DNA from: Paraburkholderia sp. Ac-20340
GTDB taxonomy: Bacteria > Pseudomonadota > Gammaproteobacteria > Burkholderiales > Burkholderiaceae
Length of the DNA: 64,000 bases
Reading direction: 5' to 3'
Assembly (NCBI RefSeq): GCF_017104965.1
Contig: NZ_JAAGPR010000001.1
Coordinates: 124,001-188,000 of the forward strand
Under the pieces are notes generated by a model. The model searched no databases and was not told where the DNA came from. It saw nothing but the letters and a program-made list of their open reading frames with translations. How positions within the stretch are numbered: position 1 is the stretch's first letter; every line of letters starts with the position of its first letter. A program made the translations under genes and the position numbers. Positions 25,886 through 35,406 of this stretch are shown here, piece after piece.

Positions 25886-26956
25886 TTATCGGTACGAGCC
25901 TGCGTATTGCTGGACCACGGCGAGGTTCTCGCGCGTGACGAAGCTCGGCCCGGAACTGACGGTCGAGCCGGTATAAACAGGTTTGAGGCCGTATTTATCG
26001 AGGCGTGCCGTCACTTTTTTGTCCGCCTTGAGCGCGGCGACGATATGCGTGGGATCGCTGGTCTTGTCGCGAACGGCGATAGCCATGGCGGCCACCGACA
26101 AATACCCCTGCAGATAAGGCTGCTGATCGATTGCGAAGGCAATATGGCCTGCCTGGATCGCTTTGAGAATGTCGGGTGAAAGATCGAAGGTGGCCACATA
26201 GATCTTGCCGGTCTTGCCCGCGTCCGCCACGCCGCGCAGTACGCCCATCGCTTGATCGGGGCCGAGCGCGAGAATTGCCTGCGTATCGGCATGCGAGCGC
26301 AGATAGGCGGCAACCTTGCTCTGGATGATCGTGGGATCTTCGCCGCTGTCCATGGTCGACTTCTTGTAATCCGCGCCGATGGCATCCGCGAAACCCTTGC
26401 AGCGGTCCCACAGCGCCTGGATATCGGCGCCATGATTCACGCACAGGAAGGTATGGATGCCCGCGGCTTTCGCGCGTTCGCCTGCTGCCTTGCCCGCTTC
26501 GTATTCGGGCTGGCCCACATGCAGGATCGCGCCCAGTTTCATGCCGTCGGCGGGGCCGCCGTTGATCGTCATGAGCGGAATGTGTTTGGCTTTCACGCCG
26601 CTTATACCCTTCTGGATCATGTCGAAGTTCGGCACCGTCGTGATGACGCCCGCGTAATTGCGCGCGGCCGCCTGTTCGAGAATGCGCACCATGTCGCCGG
26701 TATCGCCCGTGGGTGGATTGCGGTAATCGACCGGCACGTTGAAATCTTCGCTCGCGTCGCGCATGCCGTTCTTGACGGTGTTCCACCAGACATTCGAATC
26801 CGAGCCGTGGCTCACCATCACGAAGCGTTCTTCGGCCATTGCGCTGCCTGCGCCGAAAGCGGTGACGAGCGTGAGCGCGCTGAGCGCTGTAATTGCGGTG
26901 GCCCGCGTGAACGCCGCGAGCGCGCGCCGGGCGCGGACTGAACCGTTCCTCTTCAT
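25886..26956 (-). CDS. sugar-type periplasmic binding protein, MocB-like
   Basis: A 356-residue type I periplasmic binding protein: signal peptide of about 41 residues ending near SAMAEE, then FVMVSHGSDSNVWWNTVKNG and two alpha/beta lobes (TTVPNFDMI, MTINGGPADG, LCVNHGADIQALWDRC, ALGPDQAMG). It resembles inositol/rhizopine-binding proteins. It sits 27 bases upstream of the oxygenase and starts an operon divergent from a LacI regulator. No permease or ATPase is present in this operon, so uptake must use a transporter encoded elsewhere, or the protein has a sensing role. Confidence 0.83.
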   Translation of the reverse strand: MKRNGSVRARRALAAFTRATAITALSALTLVTAFGAGSAMAEERFVMVSHGSDSNVWWNTVKNGMRDASEDFNVPVDYRNPPTGDTGDMVRILEQAAARNYAGVITTVPNFDMIQKGISGVKAKHIPLMTINGGPADGMKLGAILHVGQPEYEAGKAAGERAKAAGIHTFLCVNHGADIQALWDRCKGFADAIGADYKKSTMDSGEDPTIIQSKVAAYLRSHADTQAILALGPDQAMGVLRGVADAGKTGKIYVATFDLSPDILKAIQAGHIAFAIDQQPYLQGYLSVAAMAIAVRDKTSDPTHIVAALKADKKVTARLDKYGLKPVYTGSTVSSGPSFVTRENLAVVQQYAGSYR

Positions 26957-27108
26957 GATGCTGTCTCCTGTGAATTGTCGTGTGCCGTCATTGCCAGGTT
27001 TTCTACGACCACTTTTCTTGCGGCTTTTTCGTGAAAACCCTCTGCTCGAATGCTGGCGAATGACGAATAGAATGTAGTTGATGGAATTCTGGCTCTCAAA
27101 CGGAATGT

Positions 27109-27124
27109 TGAGGACTTTTCCTCA
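27109..27124. promoter_or_regulatory. 16-bp inverted repeat upstream of the LacI regulator
   Basis: TGAGGA (27109-27114) and TCCTCA (27119-27124) flank CTTT, 25 bases before the LacI start codon. It is a candidate operator for autorepression; it lacks the central CG common in LacI operators, so this is only a possibility. Confidence 0.35.
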
Positions 27125-27148
27125 GTTCCTTCCGAACCCGAGGTACGC

Positions 27149-28186
27149 ATGACGGCGAGAAAAAAGCCCACCATGGAGGACGTCGCGAAGGCGGCGGGCG
27201 TGAGTTACGCAACGGTGGAGCGGGTGCTGAACGGGCGCGGCGGCGTGTCGCGCGCGAAGGAAGCGGGCGTGCTGGAAGCGGCGCGCACGCTCAAGATCGA
27301 CCGTGCGCTGCACGAGGTTTCGGTGCGCTGGTTGCGCATCGCCATCGTCACGCAGAATCCGGCGTCTGCGTCGCCGTATTACGCGGCGCTGCAACAAGGT
27401 TTCGAACTGGCGCAGAAGTCATTCGAGACATATCGCGTGCTATGCAGCGTGACGTTTTTCGATGATCTCGAACCGCAGTCGCTTGCGAAAGTCATTGAAC
27501 GCGCCGCGCAAAAAGCCGATGCGATGATCGTCGTGGCTTACGAACATCCGCTTGTGGTCGATGCGGTTTCGCGCGTCGCGAAGAAGATGCCCGTGGTGAC
27601 GGTCGCGAGCGATTTGCCCGATAGCGGCCGCCTTGCCTACGTGGGCATCGACAATCGTTGTGCGGGGCGTATTGCGGGCGAATTAATGGGGCGTTTCGTG
27701 GGCCGCGAGGGCGGCCAGATCGTGGTGATCGCGGGTCTGCGTACCTATCTCGGCCACGAGGAGCGCGACGGTGCGTTTCGCTCCGTGCTGCGCCGTCGTT
27801 TTCCCGCGTGCGAAGTGGTGGCGACAGTCGAGAGTCGCGAAGACGCGCGCTCCACCGAGCGCCTCACGCGCGACGCCATTGCAAAGTATGCGGATTTACG
27901 CGGCATCTACAATATTTCCGTTGGCGATGAAGGCGTGGCGCGTGCGCTCAAGGCGAAAAAGCGCGAGCACGAAACGGTGTTGATCGGTCATGAACTCACG
28001 CCGGTCAGCCGCGCGCTATTGATCGAGGGCGTCATGGATGCGGTGCTCGATCAAAGCCCGTTTGTGGAGGCCGTGCGCGCGGTCGAAGTCATATTGGGTC
28101 ACTACAATCGCGGCACGCCTTCCGGCTTGCCATTGCAAACGCCGATTTCGATTTACATGCAGGAGAATCTGCCGGCGCAGTTTTAA
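27149..28186 (+). CDS. LacI-family transcriptional regulator
   Basis: A 345-residue regulator with an N-terminal LacI HTH and hinge (TMEDVAKAAGVSYATVERVL, NGRGGVSRAKEAGVLEAARTL) and a type I binding-protein effector domain. It is divergent from the MocB-like binding-protein operon (192 bases apart) and is its likely repressor; a sugar or inositol-like ligand would fit. A GAGG site precedes the ATG. Confidence 0.87.
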   Translation: MTARKKPTMEDVAKAAGVSYATVERVLNGRGGVSRAKEAGVLEAARTLKIDRALHEVSVRWLRIAIVTQNPASASPYYAALQQGFELAQKSFETYRVLCSVTFFDDLEPQSLAKVIERAAQKADAMIVVAYEHPLVVDAVSRVAKKMPVVTVASDLPDSGRLAYVGIDNRCAGRIAGELMGRFVGREGGQIVVIAGLRTYLGHEERDGAFRSVLRRRFPACEVVATVESREDARSTERLTRDAIAKYADLRGIYNISVGDEGVARALKAKKREHETVLIGHELTPVSRALLIEGVMDAVLDQSPFVEAVRAVEVILGHYNRGTPSGLPLQTPISIYMQENLPAQF

Positions 28187-28215
28187 TCGATGCTCAATCA
28201 AAAAGGAACGCTGCG

Positions 28216-29010
28216 ATGAAAAGATTTTGCTTCGCATTGGCCGCGATTTTGACGATGGCGGGCGCGCACGCGAACCCCCTCGATCATGGCGATTTCGTTT
28301 CTATTCCCACGCGCGCGGGCGTGACGCAAAGCCTTTTTTTCGCCACGCCGGCGCAGAAGCCCGCATGGGTGATTGTGTTGTTCGGCGGCACGCCAGGCGC
28401 ATTGCATCTCGGGCCGAACGGCGCCACCACGCTCAAGGGTAATTTCCTGATCCGCTCGGCGCAGCACTGGATCGACGACGGCGAGGCGGTCGTGCTGGTG
28501 GATACGCCGTCCGATCACACGGAAGGTGTCGACGATGATTTCCGCTACGGCAAGGATTCGGTCGTCGATACGCAGGCAATTGCGGCGAAGGTGCGCGAGC
28601 GCTTTCCAGAGGCGAAGATGGCGTTTGTCGGCACCAGCGCGGGCACGGTGTCGGTGGGCAATGCGATGAAGCGCGACGCGAAAATCGCCGATGCCTTCGT
28701 GCTGACTTCACCCGTGACGGTCTCGCGCAAAGGCGACGCCACCATCGCCGATCTCGATACCGATGGCACGCAAAATCGCGTGCTGGTCGTGGCGAATGCG
28801 GGTGATCAATGTCCATCGTCGCCTCCCGATGTCGCGAAACGGCTCGCGCAGAATCGTCATTATGCGTATGTCGAAGTGAATTCGAATGAAGGCGATTCGA
28901 ATGGCGCAGGCCGTTGCGGCGGTCATTCTCCGCACGGCTTTCTGGGGATCGAAATGGATGTGCTTAAGGCGATTCAGGGGTGGTTGAAAGGGCAAGGCAG
29001 CGGCAATTAG
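28216..29010 (+). CDS. secreted alpha/beta hydrolase
   Basis: A 264-residue protein with a Sec signal peptide (MKRFCFALAAILTMAGAHAN). The body has an alpha/beta hydrolase pattern: VIVLFGGTPGALHL near the oxyanion loop, the nucleophile elbow GTSAGTVS and a C-terminal histidine in GGHSPHGFLG. Function unknown. It is 29 bases after the LacI gene but is probably not part of the same pathway. Confidence 0.7.
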   Translation: MKRFCFALAAILTMAGAHANPLDHGDFVSIPTRAGVTQSLFFATPAQKPAWVIVLFGGTPGALHLGPNGATTLKGNFLIRSAQHWIDDGEAVVLVDTPSDHTEGVDDDFRYGKDSVVDTQAIAAKVRERFPEAKMAFVGTSAGTVSVGNAMKRDAKIADAFVLTSPVTVSRKGDATIADLDTDGTQNRVLVVANAGDQCPSSPPDVAKRLAQNRHYAYVEVNSNEGDSNGAGRCGGHSPHGFLGIEMDVLKAIQGWLKGQGSGN

Positions 29011-29076
29011 CTTTCCGCTTGCCACGGCGTAAAGCCGGATTCCAGCGCAATGCAATCGCCACCGCTACCACTACCC

Positions 29077-30060
29077 TCAGGCAGCATCCCAACGCGCCTG
29101 CGCCACGGTTAGCTTCTTCGGGATCAGTTTGAGGTCGGTGAAAGTATCGGCGATCTGTTGCTGATAGGCGAAGGTGGCGGCATCGACTGGCTGCACGCCG
29201 AAGCTCGCGCGTTTGAGCGCGACTTCCAGCGTGGCGGCATCGAGCCCAACCAGTGGCGAGAGTTGCGTGGCCACACTGGCGATATTGTCGCGTGCATAGG
29301 CGTCCACTGCCGCGATCTCGTCGAGCAGCGCGTGAACAACCGGCGCATGCGCAGTCGCGAACTTGCGGCCTGCGAGGTAGTACTGCGTATTGCGCACCAG
29401 ACCTTCGCCGGTGGCAATCGCGCGCGCATTGGCCTGACGCTCGATGGCCGCGAAGTACGGGTCCCAGATCGCCCATGCGTCCACGCTATGGCTCGTGAAA
29501 GCGGCGCGCGCATCGGCGGGCGCGAGATAAACCGGCTGAATATCTTCGTAACGCAGACCGGCTTTTTTCAGCGCTTCGACCAGCAGGTAATGCACGTTCG
29601 AACCGCGATTGAGCGCCACGCGTTTGCCGCGCAAATCGGCGACGGTGCGAATCGGCGAATCCTGCTGCACGACGATGGCTTCGCCGCGCGGCGCGGGCGG
29701 TTCGCTGCCGATATAGACGAAATCCACGCCACCGGCCTGCGCGAAAATCGGCGGTGTCTCGCCCACGGCACCCACATCGACGGCACCGGCATTGAGTCCT
29801 TCGAGCAATTGCGGGCCGCCGGGAAATTCCAGCCATTGCACGGAGAAACCCGATGAAGCTAGGCGTTTTTCGAGCGCCTTCTGCGCTTTCAGCACCACAA
29901 AGTTACCGTACTTCTGATAGCCCACGCGCAGCACTTTCGTGTCGTCCGCACGCGCCGCGCGGCCGCCAAAAGAAAGCGCCAGAGCGCTGGCTGCGCCGGC
30001 TTTAAGAAGTAGACGGCGCGTGTCATTCGCGCTGGAGCGGTCGTGCGGGGAATTCGACAT
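29077..30060 (-). CDS. aliphatic sulfonate-type ABC substrate-binding protein (SsuA-like)
   Basis: A 327-residue type II periplasmic binding protein of the SsuA/TauA family: Tat- or Sec-like N-terminus with DTRRLLLKAGAASALAL ending at ARADD, then VLRVGYQKYGNFVVLKA, QWLEFPGGPQLLEGLNAG and the family segment LRGKRVALNRGSN. The ATG at 30060 is chosen for the signal peptide; the frame continues upstream. No permease/ATPase lies beside it, so it probably docks with the SsuCB-type importer at 49908-51517 or one outside the window. It is divergent from the HxlR regulator. Confidence 0.83.
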   Translation of the reverse strand: MSNSPHDRSSANDTRRLLLKAGAASALALSFGGRAARADDTKVLRVGYQKYGNFVVLKAQKALEKRLASSGFSVQWLEFPGGPQLLEGLNAGAVDVGAVGETPPIFAQAGGVDFVYIGSEPPAPRGEAIVVQQDSPIRTVADLRGKRVALNRGSNVHYLLVEALKKAGLRYEDIQPVYLAPADARAAFTSHSVDAWAIWDPYFAAIERQANARAIATGEGLVRNTQYYLAGRKFATAHAPVVHALLDEIAAVDAYARDNIASVATQLSPLVGLDAATLEVALKRASFGVQPVDAATFAYQQQIADTFTDLKLIPKKLTVAQARWDAA

Positions 30061-30236
30061 CGTAGTGTGGCCCGGAAATGAAGTAGCTCGAATGCGTGCA
30101 TGCACGGCGAACGCGCATGATGCGCGGCGATTCGCGCGCCGGTCAACGAATCGCTTCGAAGTATTTCTGCTACTTATTTCGTGGGAGAGAAATAGGGCGG
30201 CGGCTCTCTGGGTGTATAGTTGTTTGACGAAACGAT

Positions 30237-30761
30237 ATGAGCGATAACGCGACCATGTACCGGAAAAGCTTCGAAGGAATGAACTGCTCGATCGCACGCG
30301 CGCTGGAAGAAGTGGGCGAGTGGTGGAGTTTGCTCATCGTGCGCGAGTGCACGCAGGGCACGACACGGTTCGACGAAATCCAGAACCGTTTGGGGATTGC
30401 GCGCAACGTGCTTACCGCCCGTCTCGCGCGCTTGATCGAACTCGACATTATCGAGCGTTATCCGCTGGCGGAGCGCGCGAATACCGATGGTTATCGTCTG
30501 ACCGAAAAAGGCGACGATCTCTATCCGGTACTGGTCGCGCTAATGCAATGGGGTGACCGCTGGCTGGCGAAAAACGGCAAACCGCCCATCGAACTGGTTG
30601 ACCGCGTCAACGGGCATCCGGTGGAAACGCTCAAGGTGCAAGGCAAGAATAAACGCCGCCTGGGCTTCAAGGATGTGCGCTTCGTGCCTGGGCCGGGCGC
30701 GACGGCCACCACGCACGAAGTCATCGATGATCGCAATCAGCGCGTGCTAGGCGAATCCTGA
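30237..30761 (+). CDS. HxlR-family transcriptional regulator
   Basis: A 174-residue winged-helix regulator of the HxlR family: MNCSIARALEEVGEWWSLLI at the N-terminus, TTRFDEIQNRLGIARNVLTARLARL as recognition region, then a beta-wing IERYPL. The C-terminal 60 residues (from VNGHPVETLKV) are an extension. The single cysteine in MNCS is at the position used for redox or aldehyde sensing in the family. It is divergent from the SsuA-like gene. Confidence 0.82.
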   Translation: MSDNATMYRKSFEGMNCSIARALEEVGEWWSLLIVRECTQGTTRFDEIQNRLGIARNVLTARLARLIELDIIERYPLAERANTDGYRLTEKGDDLYPVLVALMQWGDRWLAKNGKPPIELVDRVNGHPVETLKVQGKNKRRLGFKDVRFVPGPGATATTHEVIDDRNQRVLGES

Positions 30762-30792
30762 TGGTGATAGCGCGCGCCCGAAATTAATGCCC

Positions 30793-31227
30793 TCAATGAT
30801 CGAAAGTCCCCTGATATTCCGGCGCCGCATCCACCCGCGTATTCATTTCGAACATCACGCCGCCAGGTGCGCGGCAGAAGAAACGCGAGCCGCGTCCGTT
30901 ATTGAACACGTCTGTTTCCATCTGCACGCCTTCGGCCTTGAATCGCGCATAGAGCGTTTCTACGGCTTCCAGATCGGGCAATTCAAAGCCAAGGTGGAAA
31001 TTCTTCGGCCACGCGGGCGTATCCGCGCCGGGCGTATCCGCGCCTGCATGATCGATCACGACGTCGTAGCCCGGGCGCTTGAGGATAAACGAACTGTCCC
31101 AGCTACCGGCGATCGTAAAGCCCAGATAGCGCTCGAAAAAAGCCGCCGTGGCCTGGGTATCGGCTGAGGGAAAGCTCAGATGATTGAGCTTCATGGTTTG
31201 CATCACATCTTGAGTGGCTTCTTTCAT
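30793..31227 (-). CDS. VOC/glyoxalase-family protein
   Basis: A 144-residue vicinal-oxygen-chelate fold protein: MKLNHLSFPSADTQATAAFF, FHLGFELPDLEAVETLYA and the C-terminal PGGVMFEMNTR with metal-ligand His (NHLSF), Glu (FEMN) positions. It may bind or isomerise a small thiol conjugate or act in antibiotic resistance. Several in-frame starts exist; the ATG at 31227 has a GCGAGA-like site, whereas MKLNH at 31194 is the alternative. Converges on the HxlR gene. Confidence 0.72.
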   Translation of the reverse strand: MKEATQDVMQTMKLNHLSFPSADTQATAAFFERYLGFTIAGSWDSSFILKRPGYDVVIDHAGADTPGADTPAWPKNFHLGFELPDLEAVETLYARFKAEGVQMETDVFNNGRGSRFFCRAPGGVMFEMNTRVDAAPEYQGTFDH

Positions 31228-31427
31228 GGTCTGTCTCGCTTGCTGTGGCGGCGGCACAATTGCTGCGCCATTCAGTGAGAACAGAATAAGAGAAGCGCCT
31301 GGCTTCGCATACTCGCATTGCCGCTCCATGCGCGGCGCAACGAAAAGCCCTTGCTACAAGGGTCTTTACGACGAAAAGGCAAGCTGAGGAAAGTCGATGC
31401 TCGCGTTTGGCGGGATGCGGGCGGGAA

Positions 31428-31455
31428 GGTCGGCCCGGCGAAAACCGGGCCGACC
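31428..31455. repeat. 11-bp GC-rich hairpin downstream of the PLP gene
   Basis: GGTCGGCCCGG (31428-31438) and CCGGGCCGACC (31445-31455) flank the loop CGAAAA. It lies 16 bases after the stop of the cystathionine-synthase-like gene on the minus strand. It could act as a transcript-stabilising or terminating stem, but no T-run follows on either strand. Confidence 0.6.
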
Positions 31456-31470
31456 GGAAACTACATGGCG

Positions 31471-32712
31471 TTAAGCCGCAAGCGCGAGCGCCTGCGAGAA
31501 GTCCGCGATCAGATCGTCGATATCTTCGATGCCCACGGACAGACGCAGCATGCCGTCCGAAATCCCCATCGCCTTGCGCGTTTCGGCGCCGGCTTCAAAG
31601 AAGATCGTCGGCGCGACGGGAATGATCAGCGTGCGCGTGTCGCCCAGGCCGGTGGCCTTGATCGGCAATTGCAGCGCGTTGACCACGTCGACCATGCGTT
31701 CCGTGTTGAGCAGCTCGAACGACAGCAGCCACGACGAGCCCTTGAACAGCGTCTGCGCGACTTCGTATTGCGGATGGCTCTTCAGGCCCGGATAAAACAC
31801 CTTGCCGATCGCCGGATGCGCTTCGAGGAACTGCGCGAGCGCGAGCGCATTGTCGCTGCTCTGCTTCACGCGCAGCGCCAGCGTTTCCGCGCCCATCGCA
31901 ATGGTGTGCGCCTGTTCGGAAGACAGCGCCGCACCCATGTCGCGCAAGCCCTTCTTGCGGATCTGCAGCAGACCCTGGTCCTTCGCAGCCGAGCGGCGAT
32001 AGTCGTCGGCGATGTTCGGATACGCGCTCCAGTCGAACAGACCCGTGTCGGTGACCGCGCCGCCCAGCGCCGCGCCATGACCCGCGATCGTCTTCGTCAG
32101 CGAATTGATGACGAGGCTCGCGCCCACGGCCTTCGGCTTGAACAGGGCGGGCGAGGTGATGGTGTTGTCGACGACATACACCACGCCATGCTCGCGGCAC
32201 ACCGCGCCAATACCTTGCAGGTCGGGAATCTGCGTGCCCGGGTTGGCGACGGTTTCGACGAACATCATGCGCGTGTTCGGGCGGATGGCGCTCTTCACGT
32301 TCTCGACATCGCAGGCGTCGACGGTCGTGACTTCGACGCCCAGCGTGCGCAGCGTGCCGAACAGGCTGTTGGTGTTGCCGAACACGTAGCGGCTGGAGAC
32401 GATGTGATCGCCCGCGCGCAGCAGCGTGAGGAAGGTGGCCGTGATCGCAGCCATACCGGTGCCGAAGCAGATCGTGCCGACGCCTTCTTCCAGGCTCGTG
32501 ATCTTGCGCTCGAGCGCGGCCGTGGTGGGCGTGCCCTGGCGCGCGTAGTTGAAGCCGCCTTTTTTCGTGCCCTGAAACACGCCGATCAGATCCTCGACGC
32601 GTTCGAAACCGTATTGCACCGAGGTGTGGATCGGCTGGCGCACGCCGCCGTGCTCGCTGCCCGAAATCCGGTCGCCGTGAACGATGCTGGTGGTGAAGCC
32701 TTGCTTGCTCAT
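31471..32712 (-). CDS. O-acetylhomoserine/cystathionine gamma-synthase-family PLP enzyme
   Basis: A 413-residue Cys/Met-metabolism PLP enzyme. It has the N-terminal IHTSVQYGFERVEDL, FGTGMAAITA, the Schiff-base lysine in VINSLTKTIAGHG, and the YPGLKSHPQYEVA C-terminal segment. It would attach a sulfur nucleophile to activated homoserine, or cleave methionine-type substrates. It is divergent from the TonB siderophore receptor. Between them lies the Fur-type site. Confidence 0.86.
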   Translation of the reverse strand: MSKQGFTTSIVHGDRISGSEHGGVRQPIHTSVQYGFERVEDLIGVFQGTKKGGFNYARQGTPTTAALERKITSLEEGVGTICFGTGMAAITATFLTLLRAGDHIVSSRYVFGNTNSLFGTLRTLGVEVTTVDACDVENVKSAIRPNTRMMFVETVANPGTQIPDLQGIGAVCREHGVVYVVDNTITSPALFKPKAVGASLVINSLTKTIAGHGAALGGAVTDTGLFDWSAYPNIADDYRRSAAKDQGLLQIRKKGLRDMGAALSSEQAHTIAMGAETLALRVKQSSDNALALAQFLEAHPAIGKVFYPGLKSHPQYEVAQTLFKGSSWLLSFELLNTERMVDVVNALQLPIKATGLGDTRTLIIPVAPTIFFEAGAETRKAMGISDGMLRLSVGIEDIDDLIADFSQALALAA

Positions 32713-32866
32713 CCTTTCTCCGCTTGTCTAATCCGCATTCAAATCGGCATTGAAATCTCTAACCTGTCGGCGATTATCGCCTGTAACCGGTGGGTCGCGA
32801 AGTCCTGGGCGCGGCTGGGAGCCTGACCCCGTCTTAACATTTTCTTGAGACGCCCTTGCTTACCAT

Positions 32867-32893
32867 TGCAAATCACAATCATTCTTATTTGCA
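32867..32893 (+). promoter_or_regulatory. Fur-box-like operator
   Basis: TGCAAAT (32867-32873) and ATTTGCA (32887-32893) flank 13 bases, and the reverse strand reads AATAAGAATGATTGTGATTT in the centre, close to the Fur consensus with its GAATGATT core. It is 12 bases before the ATG of the TonB receptor, so Fur with iron would silence it. Confidence 0.72.
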
Positions 32894-32905
32894 TTAGGTG
32901 AGTAC

Positions 32906-35362
32906 ATGCAGTTGAATCGGGGAACGTGGGGCCGGCCGTCCAGCCTGCTGGTGAATCTGCTGGGCGCGACGCTCGGCTGCGCGGCGGTGCCGTCGGCGCA
33001 CGCACAGGCGGCCCAGACCGCACAAGTCGCTCAAGCCACACAAACCGCTCAAGCGGCGCAAGTCGCGCAGACAACGAGCGCGGACACAAAAACCAAGGCC
33101 AAAGCGGCTGAAGCCGCGCCCGCCAAGGCCGGCGAGACGCTGCCCACGGTCGTGGTGAGCGGCAAATCGTCGGCGTATCAGACGCAGTTCGTCCAGTCCG
33201 ATCTGTTCACCGCGCCCATTCTCGACATGGCGCAGAGCGTCGCCATCGTGCCTAAACGCGTGCTGGACGAGCAGCAGGCGCAGAGCCTGCAGGACATCCT
33301 CAAGAACGTGCCGGGCATCACCTTCACTTCGGGCGAGGGCAATCTCGGCTGGGGCGATATGTTCACGATTCGCGGCTTCTCGGGCGAGCAGAGCATCACC
33401 ATCGACGGGATGCGCGATGCCGGTCTGGCGAATCGCTCGGATACCTTCGATGTCGAGCGCGTCGAGGTTTTCAAGGGCACCGGCACGATTGAATCGGGCG
33501 TGGCCGCGCCGGGCGGCAGCGTCAATCTGGTCACGAAAGAGGCGCATCTGGGCGATGCGTATCATCTCTCGACGACGCTGGGCTCGGCCCGCTATCGTCG
33601 CGTGACGGCCGATCTGGACAAGCAGATCGGCGAGACTTCGGCGCTGCGCCTGAACCTCATGCGCCACACGCAGGACGTGGACGGCCGCGCGATCGTGCAC
33701 GACGACCGCTGGGGCGTGGCGGGGTCGCTCGCCATGGGGCTCGGCACGCCTACCACGGTGACGCTCGATTATCTGCATCAGCAGGACAACAACGTGCCCG
33801 ATACCGGCGTGCCGATCGAGCGCGGCACGGGCGGCCAGCGCATGCCGGGCGTGCCCAGCAACGGCTGGTACGGCGACCCCGATCTCTACAAGGATCATTC
33901 GACCACGGACCGCGCGAGCATCCGCATCGAGCACGAATTCAGCGACAACCTGCGCATCTCCAACTTCACACGCTGGGAGCAGACCGATCGCACGACGGTG
34001 CTCGCGCCCGCGCGTTTCAATTCGACTTCGGGCACGTCATACGGTTATGTGGGCACCGGTTCGCTCGTGACGAGCGCTTCGGGTGTGCTGTCGTACAGCG
34101 GCTATGCGGCCGACCCGAATCTGTCGTCGCTGGCGGTGTTGCGCGGCAGTAATTACGGCACGTCGAAGCGTTACGACATCGTTGCGAACGAAACCAATGT
34201 GAACGCGTCGTTCGACACGGGCGGCGTGCATCACGATCTGGTGGTGGGCGCGGAGTTCTATCACGAACGTTATGGCGATCTGCCGCGTAGCGTGATGGCG
34301 CCATCGACGAATCCGGTGATGGATCTCACCAACGCCTACGGCACGAGCATGAGCGGCGTCTCGACGATGGAAGGCACCACCGGCGATTACGCGGCGGTCA
34401 GCGACGGCGGGGTCTACGTGCGCGATACCGTCACGCTCACGCCGAAGTGGATTCTGGAAGGCGCGGCGCGTTACGACCGCTTCTCGGTGAAGCAGGTGAG
34501 CGGCGCGGCCAATGCGCATAGCGTGGCGCGCAGCAATGACGGCGCGTTTAGCGGGCGTATCGGCGTGACGTACAAGCCGTTGCCGTTCGGCAGCATTTAC
34601 GCGAGCTATAGCCGCGCGTCGCAGCCCTCGGCGGTGGGCGCGTCGACCAATAACGTGATTTACGGCGATACCTCGAGCGCGAGCGCTACCCTGAAACCGG
34701 CCGTCGCGCAGACCTGGGAAGTGGGTTCGAAATGGGACTTGCTGGAGCGCCGTCTTTCGCTGACCGGCGCGCTCTTTCGCACGGAGTTGAGCGATTCGTG
34801 GGATTACGGCGATACGACGTCGAGCGTGGTGCGTGCGTTGCCGCCCAAGCGCGTCGATGGCATCGAACTGGGCGTGTCGGGCAACATCACCGATAAATGG
34901 TCTGCATTTGCAGGGGTTGCAGCGATGCGCGGGCGCATCACCAAGGGCGCCAATGCAGGCCAGCGCCCGGCCAATGTGCCCAATGCGACCTTCAATATGT
35001 GGACCACCTATGAAGTGACGCCGAAATTCTCCGTGAGCTATGGCGTGCAATACGTCGGCACGCGCCGCTATACCGACAATGAATACGTGGGCGGCCAGAG
35101 CAATAACAGCAGCACGGTGAGCGGTGCGAGCGGCACGCATCCGACCTATGTGTACGACGCGGAAAAAGCGCCTGCTTTCTGGCTGCATTCGCTGGCGGCG
35201 CACTACACGGTCAGCAAGAACCTCTCGTTGAGCCTGAATGTGCAGAACCTGTTCAACAAGTTCTATTACTCGGCGATTGGCGCCTCGCTCGACGGCTTCC
35301 AGCTTTATGGCGTGCCGGGTGCGGGCCGTACGGTGCTGCTGTCGGCGGACGTGCGTTTCTGA
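32906..35362 (+). CDS. TonB-dependent siderophore receptor
   Basis: An 818-residue outer-membrane receptor of the FhuA/FoxA class. Signal peptide to about residue 33 (VPSAHAQ), then an unusual AQ-rich spacer (about 34-70), TonB box LPTVVVSG, plug domain with DILKNVPGITF, FTIRGFSG and EVFKGTGTIESG, and a 22-strand barrel ending with the terminal phenylalanine of SADVRF. It imports ferric-siderophore. The ATG follows AGGTGAG. The Fur-like site upstream and the PiuC-type dioxygenase downstream (45 bases) match the typical iron-regulated pair. Confidence 0.9.
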   Translation: MQLNRGTWGRPSSLLVNLLGATLGCAAVPSAHAQAAQTAQVAQATQTAQAAQVAQTTSADTKTKAKAAEAAPAKAGETLPTVVVSGKSSAYQTQFVQSDLFTAPILDMAQSVAIVPKRVLDEQQAQSLQDILKNVPGITFTSGEGNLGWGDMFTIRGFSGEQSITIDGMRDAGLANRSDTFDVERVEVFKGTGTIESGVAAPGGSVNLVTKEAHLGDAYHLSTTLGSARYRRVTADLDKQIGETSALRLNLMRHTQDVDGRAIVHDDRWGVAGSLAMGLGTPTTVTLDYLHQQDNNVPDTGVPIERGTGGQRMPGVPSNGWYGDPDLYKDHSTTDRASIRIEHEFSDNLRISNFTRWEQTDRTTVLAPARFNSTSGTSYGYVGTGSLVTSASGVLSYSGYAADPNLSSLAVLRGSNYGTSKRYDIVANETNVNASFDTGGVHHDLVVGAEFYHERYGDLPRSVMAPSTNPVMDLTNAYGTSMSGVSTMEGTTGDYAAVSDGGVYVRDTVTLTPKWILEGAARYDRFSVKQVSGAANAHSVARSNDGAFSGRIGVTYKPLPFGSIYASYSRASQPSAVGASTNNVIYGDTSSASATLKPAVAQTWEVGSKWDLLERRLSLTGALFRTELSDSWDYGDTTSSVVRALPPKRVDGIELGVSGNITDKWSAFAGVAAMRGRITKGANAGQRPANVPNATFNMWTTYEVTPKFSVSYGVQYVGTRRYTDNEYVGGQSNNSSTVSGASGTHPTYVYDAEKAPAFWLHSLAAHYTVSKNLSLSLNVQNLFNKFYYSAIGASLDGFQLYGVPGAGRTVLLSADVRF

Positions 35363-35406
35363 TGGCCGCGTAGAAGCCCGTCAAGGCGCATAGAAAGGAT
35401 AAATCG

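Noticed and set aside
31318..32826. A 502-codon plus-strand frame over the PLP enzyme
   Set aside because: Antisense shadow of the cystathionine-synthase-like gene; composition is Arg/Ala/His-rich without motif.
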